Source: Deltaproteobacteria bacterium
Lineage (GTDB): Bacteria; Myxococcota_C; UBA6777
Reading direction: 5' to 3'
Length of the DNA stretch: 64,000 nucleotides
NCBI GenBank assembly: GCA_002731275.1
Contig: PCBK01000012.1
Location: 1 to 64,000, forward strand
This document shows, piece after piece, positions 31,840-40,234 of the stretch. The position numbers and the translations under genes are program-made. Each line of letters begins with the position of its first letter. Positions within the stretch are counted from its first letter, which is position 1. The notes beneath the pieces are model-generated. The model did not search any database and was not told the origin of the DNA. It saw only the letters and a program-made list of their open reading frames with translations.

Positions 31840-32328
31840 TTGAATACTCAAAAATGGTCCTTTGCGTTTATGTTGGTAGGTCTTATGGCTTTTACATATC
31901 CCCTCCTTCCCCTCTCGACAGCGAGCACCCCCAAGCCTTACCGCGTCGTCTTCCACGTCAACAGTGGCAACCCAAAAGTCCAGGCAGGGGCACTTCGCAA
32001 CGCGCGAAACTTTCTGCGAAAAGTGGGCGCCAAACACGCAGACCTGCGTATCCTCTTGCACTCAGGAGGCGTGAAGATGGTCCTCCTACCAAAAGCCGCA
32101 AAGAGAACAAGGTTCAAAACAGGTTTGGCCACAGGCAAACAAAAAGATATGATCACGTTTTTGCGCAAACAAGGCGTTCGCTTTTTGGTCTGCAACAACA
32201 CGATGAAGAGCAAACATATCACACGTGAAAAAGATCTCTTCAATGTCCCCAAAAAAGACGTCGTACCAAGTGGCGTTGTCGCCCTTGTCGAATTGCAACG
32301 ACAAGGATTCGCGTACGTCAAACCCTGA
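31840..32328 (+). CDS. exported DsrE-family protein
   Basis: 162 residues. TTG 31840 is the start, with AGGGAG six bases upstream, and opens a signal peptide (about 1-29, ending LSTA). The mature part RVVFHVNSGNPKVQAGALRNARNFL, then RILLHSGGVKMVLL and VRFLVCNNTM, is the DsrE/DsrF/YchN fold. The Cys in VCNNTM is the usual conserved position. Cytoplasmic DsrE proteins relay sulfur; periplasmic versions are widespread but uncharacterised. Convergent with qorB after four bases. Confidence 0.82.
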   Translation: MNTQKWSFAFMLVGLMAFTYPLLPLSTASTPKPYRVVFHVNSGNPKVQAGALRNARNFLRKVGAKHADLRILLHSGGVKMVLLPKAAKRTRFKTGLATGKQKDMITFLRKQGVRFLVCNNTMKSKHITREKDLFNVPKKDVVPSGVVALVELQRQGFAYVKP

Positions 32329-32332
32329 CCGC

Positions 32333-33184
32333 TTACGCGCTCTCTGCCAAAGCCGCTCTCATGGCCTCCGACAACGACGTCGTAGGACGGCCGATAAGTG
32401 AAGAGAGTTGTTTGCTGTCATCGAAAAGCTCGCCTTTAGAAGCTCCAACATCTCCACCTGCGATCACTTGCGCGAGACCTTCGGGCAAACCAACGCTGAC
32501 CAATACAGAGATATACTCAGCCTCGGACATATCCTTGTAAGGAATCTCTTTGCCCACCTGCTTTGACAGCTCCGCGGCGAACTCTGTGAGCGTATACGAC
32601 TCATCACCTGCGAGTTCATAGACCTTTCCCTTGTGCGTATCTTCGAGTAATACGACACTCGCAGCCTCCGCGAAGTCTGCGCGTGTGGCAGAAGCAATCT
32701 GTCCATCCCCTGCCGCACCAAGAAGCGCTCCACCTGCGAGCGCACCGTCTACCAAGGCGAGATAATTCTCTGTGTACCAACCATTCCTCAACAAGGTGTA
32801 GGTCATCCCAGAATCCTTAATGAGCTGCTCTGTCTCTCGATGCTCATCTGCAAGGGATAATGTCGAGTGCTCTGCACCCAAAAGGCTTGTGTACACCAAG
32901 TGTGAAACGCCTGCCTCGACGGCCGCGTTGATGACATTGCGATGTTGTGGTGTTCTTTTGCCAACTTCGCTCCCAGAGATGAGCAGCAACGTCTCAACAC
33001 CTTGCAGCGCCTGTACCAAAGAAGCAGGTTCGTCGTAATCTCCACGTCTGACCTCCACACCCAGATCGGCTCCCTTCTCAGGACTGCGTGCGATGGCAAC
33101 GATCTTTTCGGTCGCTCCCTTCTCTTTCAAAGATGTGATCACGAGACGTCCCAAATTCCCAGTGGCTCCAGTGACTCCGATCAT
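32333..33184 (-). CDS. qorB: NAD(P)H:quinone oxidoreductase, QorB-like (NmrA family)
   Basis: 283 residues starting at 33184 (AAGGAG seven bases upstream). Very close in pattern to E. coli QorB (YtfG): IGVTGATGNLGRLVI for NADPH, QGVETLLLISGSEVGKR, QHRNVINAAVEAGVSH, TLLRNGWYTENYLA, and DVGASKGELFDDSK...LIGRPTT near the end. QorB reduces quinones with NADPH and is linked to redox stress. Here it lies downstream of an Rrf2 regulator gene and behind two copies of the same inverted repeat that precedes that regulator, so it is probably its target. Confidence 0.92.
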   Translation of the reverse strand: MIGVTGATGNLGRLVITSLKEKGATEKIVAIARSPEKGADLGVEVRRGDYDEPASLVQALQGVETLLLISGSEVGKRTPQHRNVINAAVEAGVSHLVYTSLLGAEHSTLSLADEHRETEQLIKDSGMTYTLLRNGWYTENYLALVDGALAGGALLGAAGDGQIASATRADFAEAASVVLLEDTHKGKVYELAGDESYTLTEFAAELSKQVGKEIPYKDMSEAEYISVLVSVGLPEGLAQVIAGGDVGASKGELFDDSKQLSSLIGRPTTSLSEAMRAALAESA

Positions 33185-33243
33185 TTTATGACTCCTTTTC
33201 AAGTGGATTCTTCACACCAAGTGTTCACATATGGCGTGATTTA

Positions 33244-33262
33244 TGTAACCTTTTTGGTTACA
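33244..33262. promoter_or_regulatory. Rrf2-type operator, qorB site 1
   Basis: TGTAACC-N5-GGTTACA, a perfect 7-bp inverted repeat, 60 bp upstream of the qorB start. Same motif as at 33283-33301 and 33791-33809. Confidence 0.65.
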
Positions 33263-33282
33263 AATCAGAACAAAAAGAAATT

Positions 33283-33301
33283 TGCAACCCAGAGAGTTAC
33301 A
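33283..33301. promoter_or_regulatory. Rrf2-type operator, qorB site 2
   Basis: TGCAACC-N5-AGTTACA, an imperfect copy of the motif, 39 bp further upstream. Confidence 0.55.
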
Positions 33302-33361
33302 AATCAAGATAAAAAAATGCAGGCGCTCTTCTTTCACGTGGACAGATGAGTGAGAGTGCGC

Positions 33362-33775
33362 TTAAGCATCGATAGATTGGATAAGGTCCGATATCGTTGT
33401 CTTTGCGAGTTGTTGTGCGAGAGCTTGTCTTGCGTCGGAAAAATGCCCTCTCAAAATCTCCTGGATATCACGACCAACAGGACACTTTGGATTGGGTTCA
33501 TTTGTATGCATGGAGAACAACGCTCCTTCTTCGATCGCCCAGTACACATCACGCAGAGTGATGCTCTCAGCAGGCCGAGCGAGGGACCAACCTCCCCCCG
33601 GACCACTTCGAGAGGAGACAAACTTCGCTTCACGTAACAACGCAAGGATTCTCCTGATGACAACGGGGTTTGTATTGACACTGCCTGCGATAAACTCAGA
33701 GGTAAGAGCCTCATCTTTCATCCAGGCGAGTAAAGTCAAAATGTGAATGGCGACAGTATATCGGCTACTACTCAT
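33362..33775 (-). CDS. Rrf2-family transcriptional regulator
   Basis: 137 residues from 33775 (AGGGAG six bases upstream). The Rrf2 winged helix is clear: YTVAIHILTLLAW, TSEFIAGSVNTNPVVIRRILALL and the wing SRSGPGGGWSLARP. Unlike IscR or NsrR it has only one Cys in the ligand region (NPKCPVG), so an Fe-S cluster is unlikely; it resembles the cluster-free YwnA/CymR group. An operator overlaps its own -10, implying autorepression, and two more precede qorB, mirroring the ywnA-ywnB pairing of Bacillus, where the partner is also an NmrA-type protein. Confidence 0.92.
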   Translation of the reverse strand: MSSSRYTVAIHILTLLAWMKDEALTSEFIAGSVNTNPVVIRRILALLREAKFVSSRSGPGGGWSLARPAESITLRDVYWAIEEGALFSMHTNEPNPKCPVGRDIQEILRGHFSDARQALAQQLAKTTISDLIQSIDA

Positions 33776-33790
33776 CAGGTACTCCCTATC

Positions 33791-33809
33791 TGTAACAGAG
33801 ATAGTTACA
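33791..33809. promoter_or_regulatory. Rrf2-type operator at the regulator's own promoter
   Basis: TGTAACA-N5-AGTTACA, 15 bp before the regulator's start codon. Its centre contains the -10 element, so a bound protein would exclude RNA polymerase. Confidence 0.62.
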
Positions 33810-33826
33810 GAAAAAGCGCATGTCAA
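33798..33826 (-). promoter_or_regulatory. promoter of the rrf2-like gene
   Basis: Reverse strand TTGACA (33821-33826), a perfect -35, then 17 bp and TATCTC (33798-33803). Confidence 0.55.
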
Positions 33827-33974
33827 GGAAAAAGGAACTTTCAGTGGCCTACTTGTGCATATTTCCTGCATAGGAGATGACGTACAAGCCCCACCAAGGC
33901 ATCCATAAACAATTGATTTTCAGGGACTTAATCGGCATCCAAAAAAGCTGTGGCGAAAGTGAATAAACTTCCCG

Positions 33975-34003
33975 TTGACTTCGTCGATTAACTGGGATAT
34001 TCC
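33975..34003 (+). promoter_or_regulatory. candidate promoter of the Pls-like synthetase
   Basis: TTGACT (33975-33980), 17-bp spacer, TATTCC (33998-34003). The leader would be about 95 bases. The -10 is weak. Confidence 0.35.
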
Positions 34004-34103
34004 CCGTGAGAAGATCGCCATGGAGTGTGCAAACTGGCTCATACACTCCATTTACCAAAACTCGATATCGTTCTCCTGGAATGATGAGACGAAGATAACC
34101 AAC

Positions 34104-37100
34104 ATGAACACACAGCTTCCACAACAAAGTAATCTGCCTCTCTCCACATACGATGAAGAACATCTGGTCCTGCCAAGCCAGGGGGAAGAGAAACGTTCAA
34201 TCCTCTCATATGCTCCCGAAACCGATCCGATCTTATGGGAGCGAGGAGAGCGTCTCGACCACCTCTTTGAAGCCCGCTGCCAACAATTTGAAGAACAAGG
34301 CAGAGGCGATCACATCGCGCTGCAATTCGACGGCTTCTCCATAAGCTACACCGAATTAAATCGACGCGCCAATCAGCTCGCACATTTTCTGCAAAAACAA
34401 GGGATCCAACCAGGTGATCGCGTAGGTCACATTTTCAACAAAACACCAGAGACCTACGTCAGCTTGCTGGCTATCATGAAGGCCGGCGCGACCTTTTTGC
34501 CATTCGATCTGTCCACACCAGAAGAGAGGCTGCGATTTATCATCGGCGATGGAGAGCTCAAGGCGATCCTCTCCATGTCATCTTATGCCACAAAGTTCGC
34601 GTCACTCGACGTCGATATGTACTTGCTAGACGACCTCGCAGACCAAATCCAGGCAGAATCCGAAGCCCCCATCGAACACGGCGACAACCCCCCCGCAGAA
34701 GACAGCATCGCCTATATCATTTACACATCTGGTACAACAGGACACCCAAAAGGTGTCGCGATCAATCATTCGAGTATCTGTAACTTTGTGCGCGTTGCCG
34801 CCAAAGTATACGGCTACAAAGAAACAGATCGCATCTACCAAGGGATGACGTTGGCCTTTGACTTCTCCTTTGAAGAGGTCTTTGTCCCAATGATCGCAGG
34901 TTCAACGCTCGTGCCCTCCCCTGGCGGTCTGATGTTGGGTTGTGATTTGTGGGAGTTCCTCGACAAGATGAAAGTCACAGCGATGTGCTGTGTCCCCACG
35001 CTCCTCGCATCGATCAACGAAGACCTCGACGACCTCCGCCTGATCCTGCTCGGCGGTGAAGCCACTCCACAAGATCTCGTCGCACGATGGGACCGCCCAG
35101 ATCGTATCATTCTTAACACCTACGGTCCAACAGAGGCGACCATCACCGCGACCGCTGGTCCCATGTACGCTGACGAAGCTGTCACGATCGGAAAACCCCT
35201 CCCCACATATTCTATCGCGATCATCGACCCGGACGAACCCACACTCACTCCATTTGGTGAGCTGGGCGAGATCTGTATCGCTGGGATCGGACTCGCCGTC
35301 GGATACCTCAATCTCGAAGAGAAGACACAAGAGAAATTCATCCCAGACTTCCTGGACCTACCAAACAACCCGTCCAAACGCATTTACAGGACAGGTGACT
35401 TGGGTCGTATCACGGAAAATGGTGAGGTCGAATTTCTCGGACGCATCGACACACAGGTCAAACTCCGTGGATACAGAATCGAGCTGACGGAGATCGAGTC
35501 CGTCCTCCTCGAACACGACGCCATCGCACAGGCAGTCGTCGATGCCATCGAGGTCGAGCCCAATCACAAAGAGCTCGTCGCCTACTACACACTCAAACAA
35601 GACGTTGACCACGAAGACAGAGTTGTCGACCTCGACAGAGGTGAGGTCTTCTCTATGCTCTCACAACGTCTTCCCAAATACATGGTCCCGGCCTACATGG
35701 AACATCTCGAAGAGATCCCCATGCTGCCGAGCAACAAAGTCAACAGAAAAGTCCTCCCCAAACCCACAGGCAGCCGCCTTGTCGCGGTCGTCGAGAATGT
35801 CCGTGCGCCAGAGACTGCGCTCGAAGGCATCCTCGTCGAGGCGTTCAAAGACGCGCTCCAATTGCCAGAGGTCTCAACAGACGCTCACTTCTTCGAAGAA
35901 TTGGGTGCCAACTCTCTCGGCCTCGCACGCTTTTCGTCAACGGTCCGACAGGCTCACCCGGAGTTCACGCTCTCTATCCGTGACTGCTACCAACATCCAA
36001 GTATCCTCGATCTCGCAGCTCATCTCGAAGCACAACCAAAACACACCGCCCCCAAAAAAGAAGTCGCCGAACAATTTGTCCCTTCGCGCTTCTCCTACGT
36101 CATGACAGGGGTCATGCAGTACGCCTTTGGCACGCTGATGGGTTACGGAATGTTTTGGCTCGTCATCGAAGTCGCCCTTTGGCTGCTCGCTGTCTACGGA
36201 ACAACCGCGCTGTATGTTCGTGCGATGATCTTTGGGGTCGCATTTATGGCCGCTTCAGCCGTCGTCTCGGTCTCTGCCAAGTGGCTCCTGATTGGACGGT
36301 ACAAAGCCGAACAGATACCACTGTGGGGCTTGCGTTACTTCCGCTTTTGGATCGCCAAACAGTTCATCGGACTCAACCCCCTCGTCGCATTCAAAGGCAC
36401 CCCTGTTTATAACCTTTACCTCAACATGCTCGGCGCAGACGTCAGTCTCAGCGCTGTGATTGAATCCAAATCCGTTCCCTTCTGTACGGATCTGCTCAAA
36501 ATCGGACCCAACACGGTCTTGCGCAAAGATGTCTTGATGACGGGCTACAAAGTCGAAAACAACATCATGACACTCGGCCCGATCGAGATTGGCGAAGGTG
36601 TCTTCGTCGGCGAGGGCAGTGTGATCGACATCAACACCAAACTCGAAGACAACGCGCAACTTGGACACTCCTCTTCGGTACAAGAAGGGCAAGTCCTCGA
36701 AGCCAACAAGCAATACCACGGCTCTCCAGCGATTGAGACTGACACACAATACGCACAGCTCGACAACGAAGGCAGCGTCGTCCTGCGTGGGTTCCTCTAC
36801 GCCGCGATTCTCTCGCTTCCCGCGCTGCTCTTGCTGCCTCTGTCTTTGTTTATCGCGATCAACGTCGTTGAATACTTTTCACTCGTCCACCCCATCATCG
36901 CCTATATTGAGGCCTTCTCAGTCGCACCACTGCACATGATGCCCAGCTTTATGGCGATCACATCATCCCTCTACATCCTCGGTATTGCCGTCGCGATGGT
37001 CGCCATTCTCATCTGGCCTCGTTTGTACAACATGATCCTCAAACCTGGAAAGACTTACCGCCTGTATGGACTGCGTTACTTCTTCTTCCGCACAGTGCGT

Positions 37101-38219
37101 GGGCTCAGTAACTCCAAGTTCCTCAACACACTCTTTGGTGACAGCTCCCTGATCACCATGTACTTGCAAGCCATTGGCTACAACCTCAATCAGGTCATCC
37201 AAACAGGCTCCAACTTTGGGACCTCACAAAAACATGACACTCCCTTCCTCTGTGAGATCGGAACAGGAACGATGGTCTCTGATGGCCTCTCCATGATCAA
37301 CATCAACCAATCAGCGACCTCATTCCGACTCAAACACACAGCCCTCGAAGAAGAGTGCTTCCTCGGAAACGACATCCGCGTCCCACCTGAGTCCAAAATT
37401 GGCAGAAACTGCCTTCTCGCGACAAAAGTCCTCGTCCCAATCGATGGAAAAGTCCGCGAAGATGTTGGTCTGCTCGGTTCACCAGCCTTCGAGATCCCAC
37501 GCATTGTCGAACGAGATCTCGATCTTCTCGCACAGTATACTCCCGAGGAGAAAGCCCAAAACCTGCGCAAAAAGAACATGAGCAACTTGTTGACCGCGTC
37601 GCTCTACCTGTTCTCAAACTGGCTCTACATCACCGTCGCGATCACACTGACGATCTTCTCTTTTTACGCTTTCTTCACAGGTGGCTTCTTGTTGTGGCTT
37701 GGTGTCGCGACAAGCGCCCTCATCTACACCATTCTCCACTTCACCATCGCCGAACGCATCAGCATCGGCTTTGGACGCCTCGCGACAGGTATGTTCTCCA
37801 TTTATGACCCACGCTTCTGGAGCATCGAACGCTACTGGAAACTCAGCTCAACGCCTCTACCAAGTATGTTCAAAGGTACCCCCCTTCGTGGCATCCTCTG
37901 GCGTCTGCTCGGTGTCCGCGTAGGACGTATGTTGTTCGACGATGGCGCGATCATCACCGAACGAACACTCGTCTCTATCGGCGACCACTGTAACCTCAAT
38001 GAAGGTGTCAGTCTCCAAAGTCACTCCCTTGAAGACGGCGCGTTCAAATGCGAACCCATCGATATCGGCAATGGGTGCAACTTGATGCCTGGTTCATTCG
38101 TCCACTACGGCGTTGACATGCAAGATCGTGTTGTCCTTGAGCCCGACTCCTTCTTGATGAAAGGTGAGCGCCCTGAAGAAGCGTCTGTCTGGCAAGGAAA
38201 CCCCGCACAAAAACTCTAA
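34104..38219 (+). CDS. Pls/PosA-family non-ribosomal peptide synthetase (polylysine-synthetase architecture)
   Basis: 1371-residue membrane NRPS. Adenylation domain about 30-560: core motif TSGTTGHPKG at 208-217, the substrate-pocket FDFS with an Asp that anchors an alpha-amino group, YGPTEAT, and the A10 lysine in SNKVNR. Carrier domain with phosphopantetheine Ser604 in LGANSLG. After about 640 come three membrane-helix blocks (about 670-720, 895-975, 1165-1220), each followed by a hexapeptide-like left-handed helix stretch (GPNTVLRKDVLMTG, NCLLATKVLVPI, DHCNLNEGVSLQSH). This is the layout of epsilon-poly-L-lysine synthetase Pls and its TIGR02353 relatives, which join one amino acid iteratively at side-chain amines. 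The monomer (lysine, diaminobutyrate, ornithine or another) cannot be read by eye. Start 34104 lacks a strong ribosome site. Confidence 0.92.
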   Translation: MNTQLPQQSNLPLSTYDEEHLVLPSQGEEKRSILSYAPETDPILWERGERLDHLFEARCQQFEEQGRGDHIALQFDGFSISYTELNRRANQLAHFLQKQGIQPGDRVGHIFNKTPETYVSLLAIMKAGATFLPFDLSTPEERLRFIIGDGELKAILSMSSYATKFASLDVDMYLLDDLADQIQAESEAPIEHGDNPPAEDSIAYIIYTSGTTGHPKGVAINHSSICNFVRVAAKVYGYKETDRIYQGMTLAFDFSFEEVFVPMIAGSTLVPSPGGLMLGCDLWEFLDKMKVTAMCCVPTLLASINEDLDDLRLILLGGEATPQDLVARWDRPDRIILNTYGPTEATITATAGPMYADEAVTIGKPLPTYSIAIIDPDEPTLTPFGELGEICIAGIGLAVGYLNLEEKTQEKFIPDFLDLPNNPSKRIYRTGDLGRITENGEVEFLGRIDTQVKLRGYRIELTEIESVLLEHDAIAQAVVDAIEVEPNHKELVAYYTLKQDVDHEDRVVDLDRGEVFSMLSQRLPKYMVPAYMEHLEEIPMLPSNKVNRKVLPKPTGSRLVAVVENVRAPETALEGILVEAFKDALQLPEVSTDAHFFEELGANSLGLARFSSTVRQAHPEFTLSIRDCYQHPSILDLAAHLEAQPKHTAPKKEVAEQFVPSRFSYVMTGVMQYAFGTLMGYGMFWLVIEVALWLLAVYGTTALYVRAMIFGVAFMAASAVVSVSAKWLLIGRYKAEQIPLWGLRYFRFWIAKQFIGLNPLVAFKGTPVYNLYLNMLGADVSLSAVIESKSVPFCTDLLKIGPNTVLRKDVLMTGYKVENNIMTLGPIEIGEGVFVGEGSVIDINTKLEDNAQLGHSSSVQEGQVLEANKQYHGSPAIETDTQYAQLDNEGSVVLRGFLYAAILSLPALLLLPLSLFIAINVVEYFSLVHPIIAYIEAFSVAPLHMMPSFMAITSSLYILGIAVAMVAILIWPRLYNMILKPGKTYRLYGLRYFFFRTVRGLSNSKFLNTLFGDSSLITMYLQAIGYNLNQVIQTGSNFGTSQKHDTPFLCEIGTGTMVSDGLSMININQSATSFRLKHTALEEECFLGNDIRVPPESKIGRNCLLATKVLVPIDGKVREDVGLLGSPAFEIPRIVERDLDLLAQYTPEEKAQNLRKKNMSNLLTASLYLFSNWLYITVAITLTIFSFYAFFTGGFLLWLGVATSALIYTILHFTIAERISIGFGRLATGMFSIYDPRFWSIERYWKLSSTPLPSMFKGTPLRGILWRLLGVRVGRMLFDDGAIITERTLVSIGDHCNLNEGVSLQSHSLEDGAFKCEPIDIGNGCNLMPGSFVHYGVDMQDRVVLEPDSFLMKGERPEEASVWQGNPAQKL

Positions 38220-38381
38220 TCCCAACGCCCTCTCATTCCTCCCCAACGCTCCTCAACAAAGTGTCGACAAACGATCGGATACAACGTACTTTCTCCAAAG
38301 CCAGATATCGGCAAGGAGACCGCTCTGTTTTTCTTGGAGTAGCCCTATCTCCAAAACCCCCATACCAAGAGGTCAATATTC

Positions 38382-38846
38382 ATGGGCATGCGTATTCAAT
38401 TGAGAGATGTGACAGAACACAATTGGGAAGAGGTCGTCGAGCTTGAAGTCTTCGACGATCAGGATGACTTTCTTCCGAGCAACGCCTATTCACTCGCGGA
38501 GTCTAAATACGATCCACACGCGATCCCCAAAGCCATTTACAATGGCAAAAAACTCATTGGGTTCTTGATGTATGAATCCCTCGCGTACTGTGGTGAGCGT
38601 GGTTCGTACAGCTTGTATCGGTTTATGATCGATCGCAAACACCAACGCAAAGGATATGGACGTGCTGCAGTTCAAGCGCTCGTGGACCTGATCCGCAAAC
38701 AAGACCGCTCTGTGCGTCGCATAACAGTCTGCTATGAACCGGAGAATATCGGCTCCAAAACGATGTTTGGTAAGTTCGGCTTCAAAGAGATCGGACTCGA
38801 CGAAGACAACGAGATGATCGCTGAATGGTTCTACGAGCAAACTTAA
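38382..38846 (+). CDS. GNAT acetyltransferase, diamine/spermidine N-acetyltransferase-like (BltD type)
   Basis: 154 residues. N-terminus IQLRDVTEHNWEEVVELEV, then FLPSNAYSLAESKY and LIGFLMYE, closely follows the BltD/diamine N-acetyltransferase pattern. The acetyl-CoA loop is HQRKGYGRAA (about 85-95), and the end GFKEIGLDEDNEMIAEWFYE is also typical. Such enzymes acetylate spermidine, spermine or other diamines. It lies 162 bases after the Pls-like synthetase in the same direction, so it may act on a cationic precursor, protect the producer, or be independent. ATG 38388 is an alternative start. Confidence 0.85.
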   Translation: MGMRIQLRDVTEHNWEEVVELEVFDDQDDFLPSNAYSLAESKYDPHAIPKAIYNGKKLIGFLMYESLAYCGERGSYSLYRFMIDRKHQRKGYGRAAVQALVDLIRKQDRSVRRITVCYEPENIGSKTMFGKFGFKEIGLDEDNEMIAEWFYEQT

Positions 38847-39046
38847 CTCCCCACGGATCCACATCTATCGCTCTCTTTGGACTCCACATCCATCCCATAG
38901 ACAATCCCTCTTCGCGCCAAGAATCAACACCCCTACCAAAGTATGGTTTCACAGAACACAACTTTCGTATCTGTTGGGTGGCCATGTCTTTGCGTAGACT
39001 TCAGGGCATACAAGAACGAAACGAACACCCCCTAAGGAGCGAAACA

Positions 39047-39775
39047 ATGAAACAAACAACGCACACACTCTCGAACAGAAACGCAGCTATCATCGCAGGT
39101 TCTTCACTCTTTGTCATGCTCGCGGCGGTCATCCTCGCGATGCCCAACACATTGCAATTGGTGACGAAGGGAGACGCGACAAAAACAGCGCAAGCGCTCA
39201 GACAGGCAGGCGCGATGTTTTCGGTAGGTATCGCTGGATGGTTCATCGTTCAGATCTGTGATGTCGTGGCCTCGTGGGGATTTTACGAGTACTTTCGCCC
39301 CGTCAACAGAGGCGTCTCATTGTTGACCGCGTGGGTACGTCTGTTTTACACGGCGCTGTTTGCGACAGTGACAGTCGCCCTGTTGATCGCAGCGGCTCTG
39401 GTCAATGGTTCATGGGGGACTGGTAGCTTCACGGCAGCGCAAATCGATCAGATGGTCTTGCTCGCGCTTCAAGTGTTTGAGTATGGCTGGTTGTTTGGGC
39501 TTGGCTTCTTTGGTCTGCACCTGTTTGGCCTTGGATACCTTGCCTTGCAATCAACAGAGGTCCCGACATGGTTAGGTGTCCTCTTGATCATTGCGTCCAT
39601 TGGCTACACAGGAGACACACTCGCCTTCATCGCGCTCCCACACTACGAACAATACGCTCCCACGATCAAGGCGATCGTCGCGGCCCCTAACGCACTCGGA
39701 GAGCTCTCCTTTGGTGCATGGCTCTTGTGGAAAGGTGGCAAGCAAAGCCTTCCCAAAAGCGAGACAGAGGGATAG
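39047..39775 (+). CDS. DUF4386-like integral membrane protein
   Basis: 242 residues from ATG 39047 (AAGGAG seven bases upstream). Six to seven hydrophobic helices. RNAAIIAGSSLFVMLAAVIL at the N-terminus, VASWGFYEYFRPVNRGVSLLTAWVRLFYTAL in the middle and FFGLHLFGLGYLALQS later follow DUF4386. No transport motif or known function. Confidence 0.8.
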   Translation: MKQTTHTLSNRNAAIIAGSSLFVMLAAVILAMPNTLQLVTKGDATKTAQALRQAGAMFSVGIAGWFIVQICDVVASWGFYEYFRPVNRGVSLLTAWVRLFYTALFATVTVALLIAAALVNGSWGTGSFTAAQIDQMVLLALQVFEYGWLFGLGFFGLHLFGLGYLALQSTEVPTWLGVLLIIASIGYTGDTLAFIALPHYEQYAPTIKAIVAAPNALGELSFGAWLLWKGGKQSLPKSETEG

Positions 39776-39806
39776 TATAGACGCCCCAAAGACCAAAGGA
39801 GGCGAG

Positions 39807-40229
39807 ATGGAGAAGATATGTGGGATCGAGCTAAAAGGAAAACAGGCCAACATCGCGGTCATCACTTCAGAAGGCGACGAATGGCAGTATGTCGAGACAA
39901 AGCTCCGCAAAATCACACTCGAAGACGATGAATCAGGTGCGTCTGTGAGAGCGTTCTATGAACATTGCGTTGACTTCCTGAAGACCGAAGAGATAGACCA
40001 TGTTGTGATCAAAAAGCGCAACAAGAAAGGAAACTTTGCAGGTGGTCCACTGTCTTTCAAGATGGAGGGGCTGCTTCAGTTGGCGTTTGAAGAAACCCAA
40101 CTGCTCGCTGCAGCCTCGATCTCAGCGTCCCACAAAAAGCACAACTACAGCTCCCCCTCCTCCCTCAAAAAATACCAACAGCAAGCCTTTTTGACGGCCT
40201 GTGCCTTCCACACCCAACAGAATAAATAG
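39807..40229 (+). CDS. DUF3010 family protein
   Basis: 140 residues, AAAGGAGG just upstream of ATG 39807. KICGIELKGKQANIAVIT, later IDHVVIKKRNKKGNFAGG and SFKMEGLLQLAFEE match the DUF3010 pattern (short soluble proteins with an RNase-H-like start). Function unknown in the family. It starts 31 bases after the DUF4386-like gene, so the two are probably co-transcribed, and it converges on the RND gene with a five-base gap. Confidence 0.82.
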   Translation: MEKICGIELKGKQANIAVITSEGDEWQYVETKLRKITLEDDESGASVRAFYEHCVDFLKTEEIDHVVIKKRNKKGNFAGGPLSFKMEGLLQLAFEETQLLAAASISASHKKHNYSSPSSLKKYQQQAFLTACAFHTQQNK

Positions 40230-40234
40230 TCAAC

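Larger units (their letters stand above)
33776..34103. other. divergent control region of rrf2 and the NRPS gene
   Basis: 328 bp. The left 50 bp hold the Rrf2 promoter and operator. Further right I see the NRPS promoter candidate at 33975-34003. The NRPS frame is open from 33975, but its first 43 codons lack protein-like character. Confidence 0.45.
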
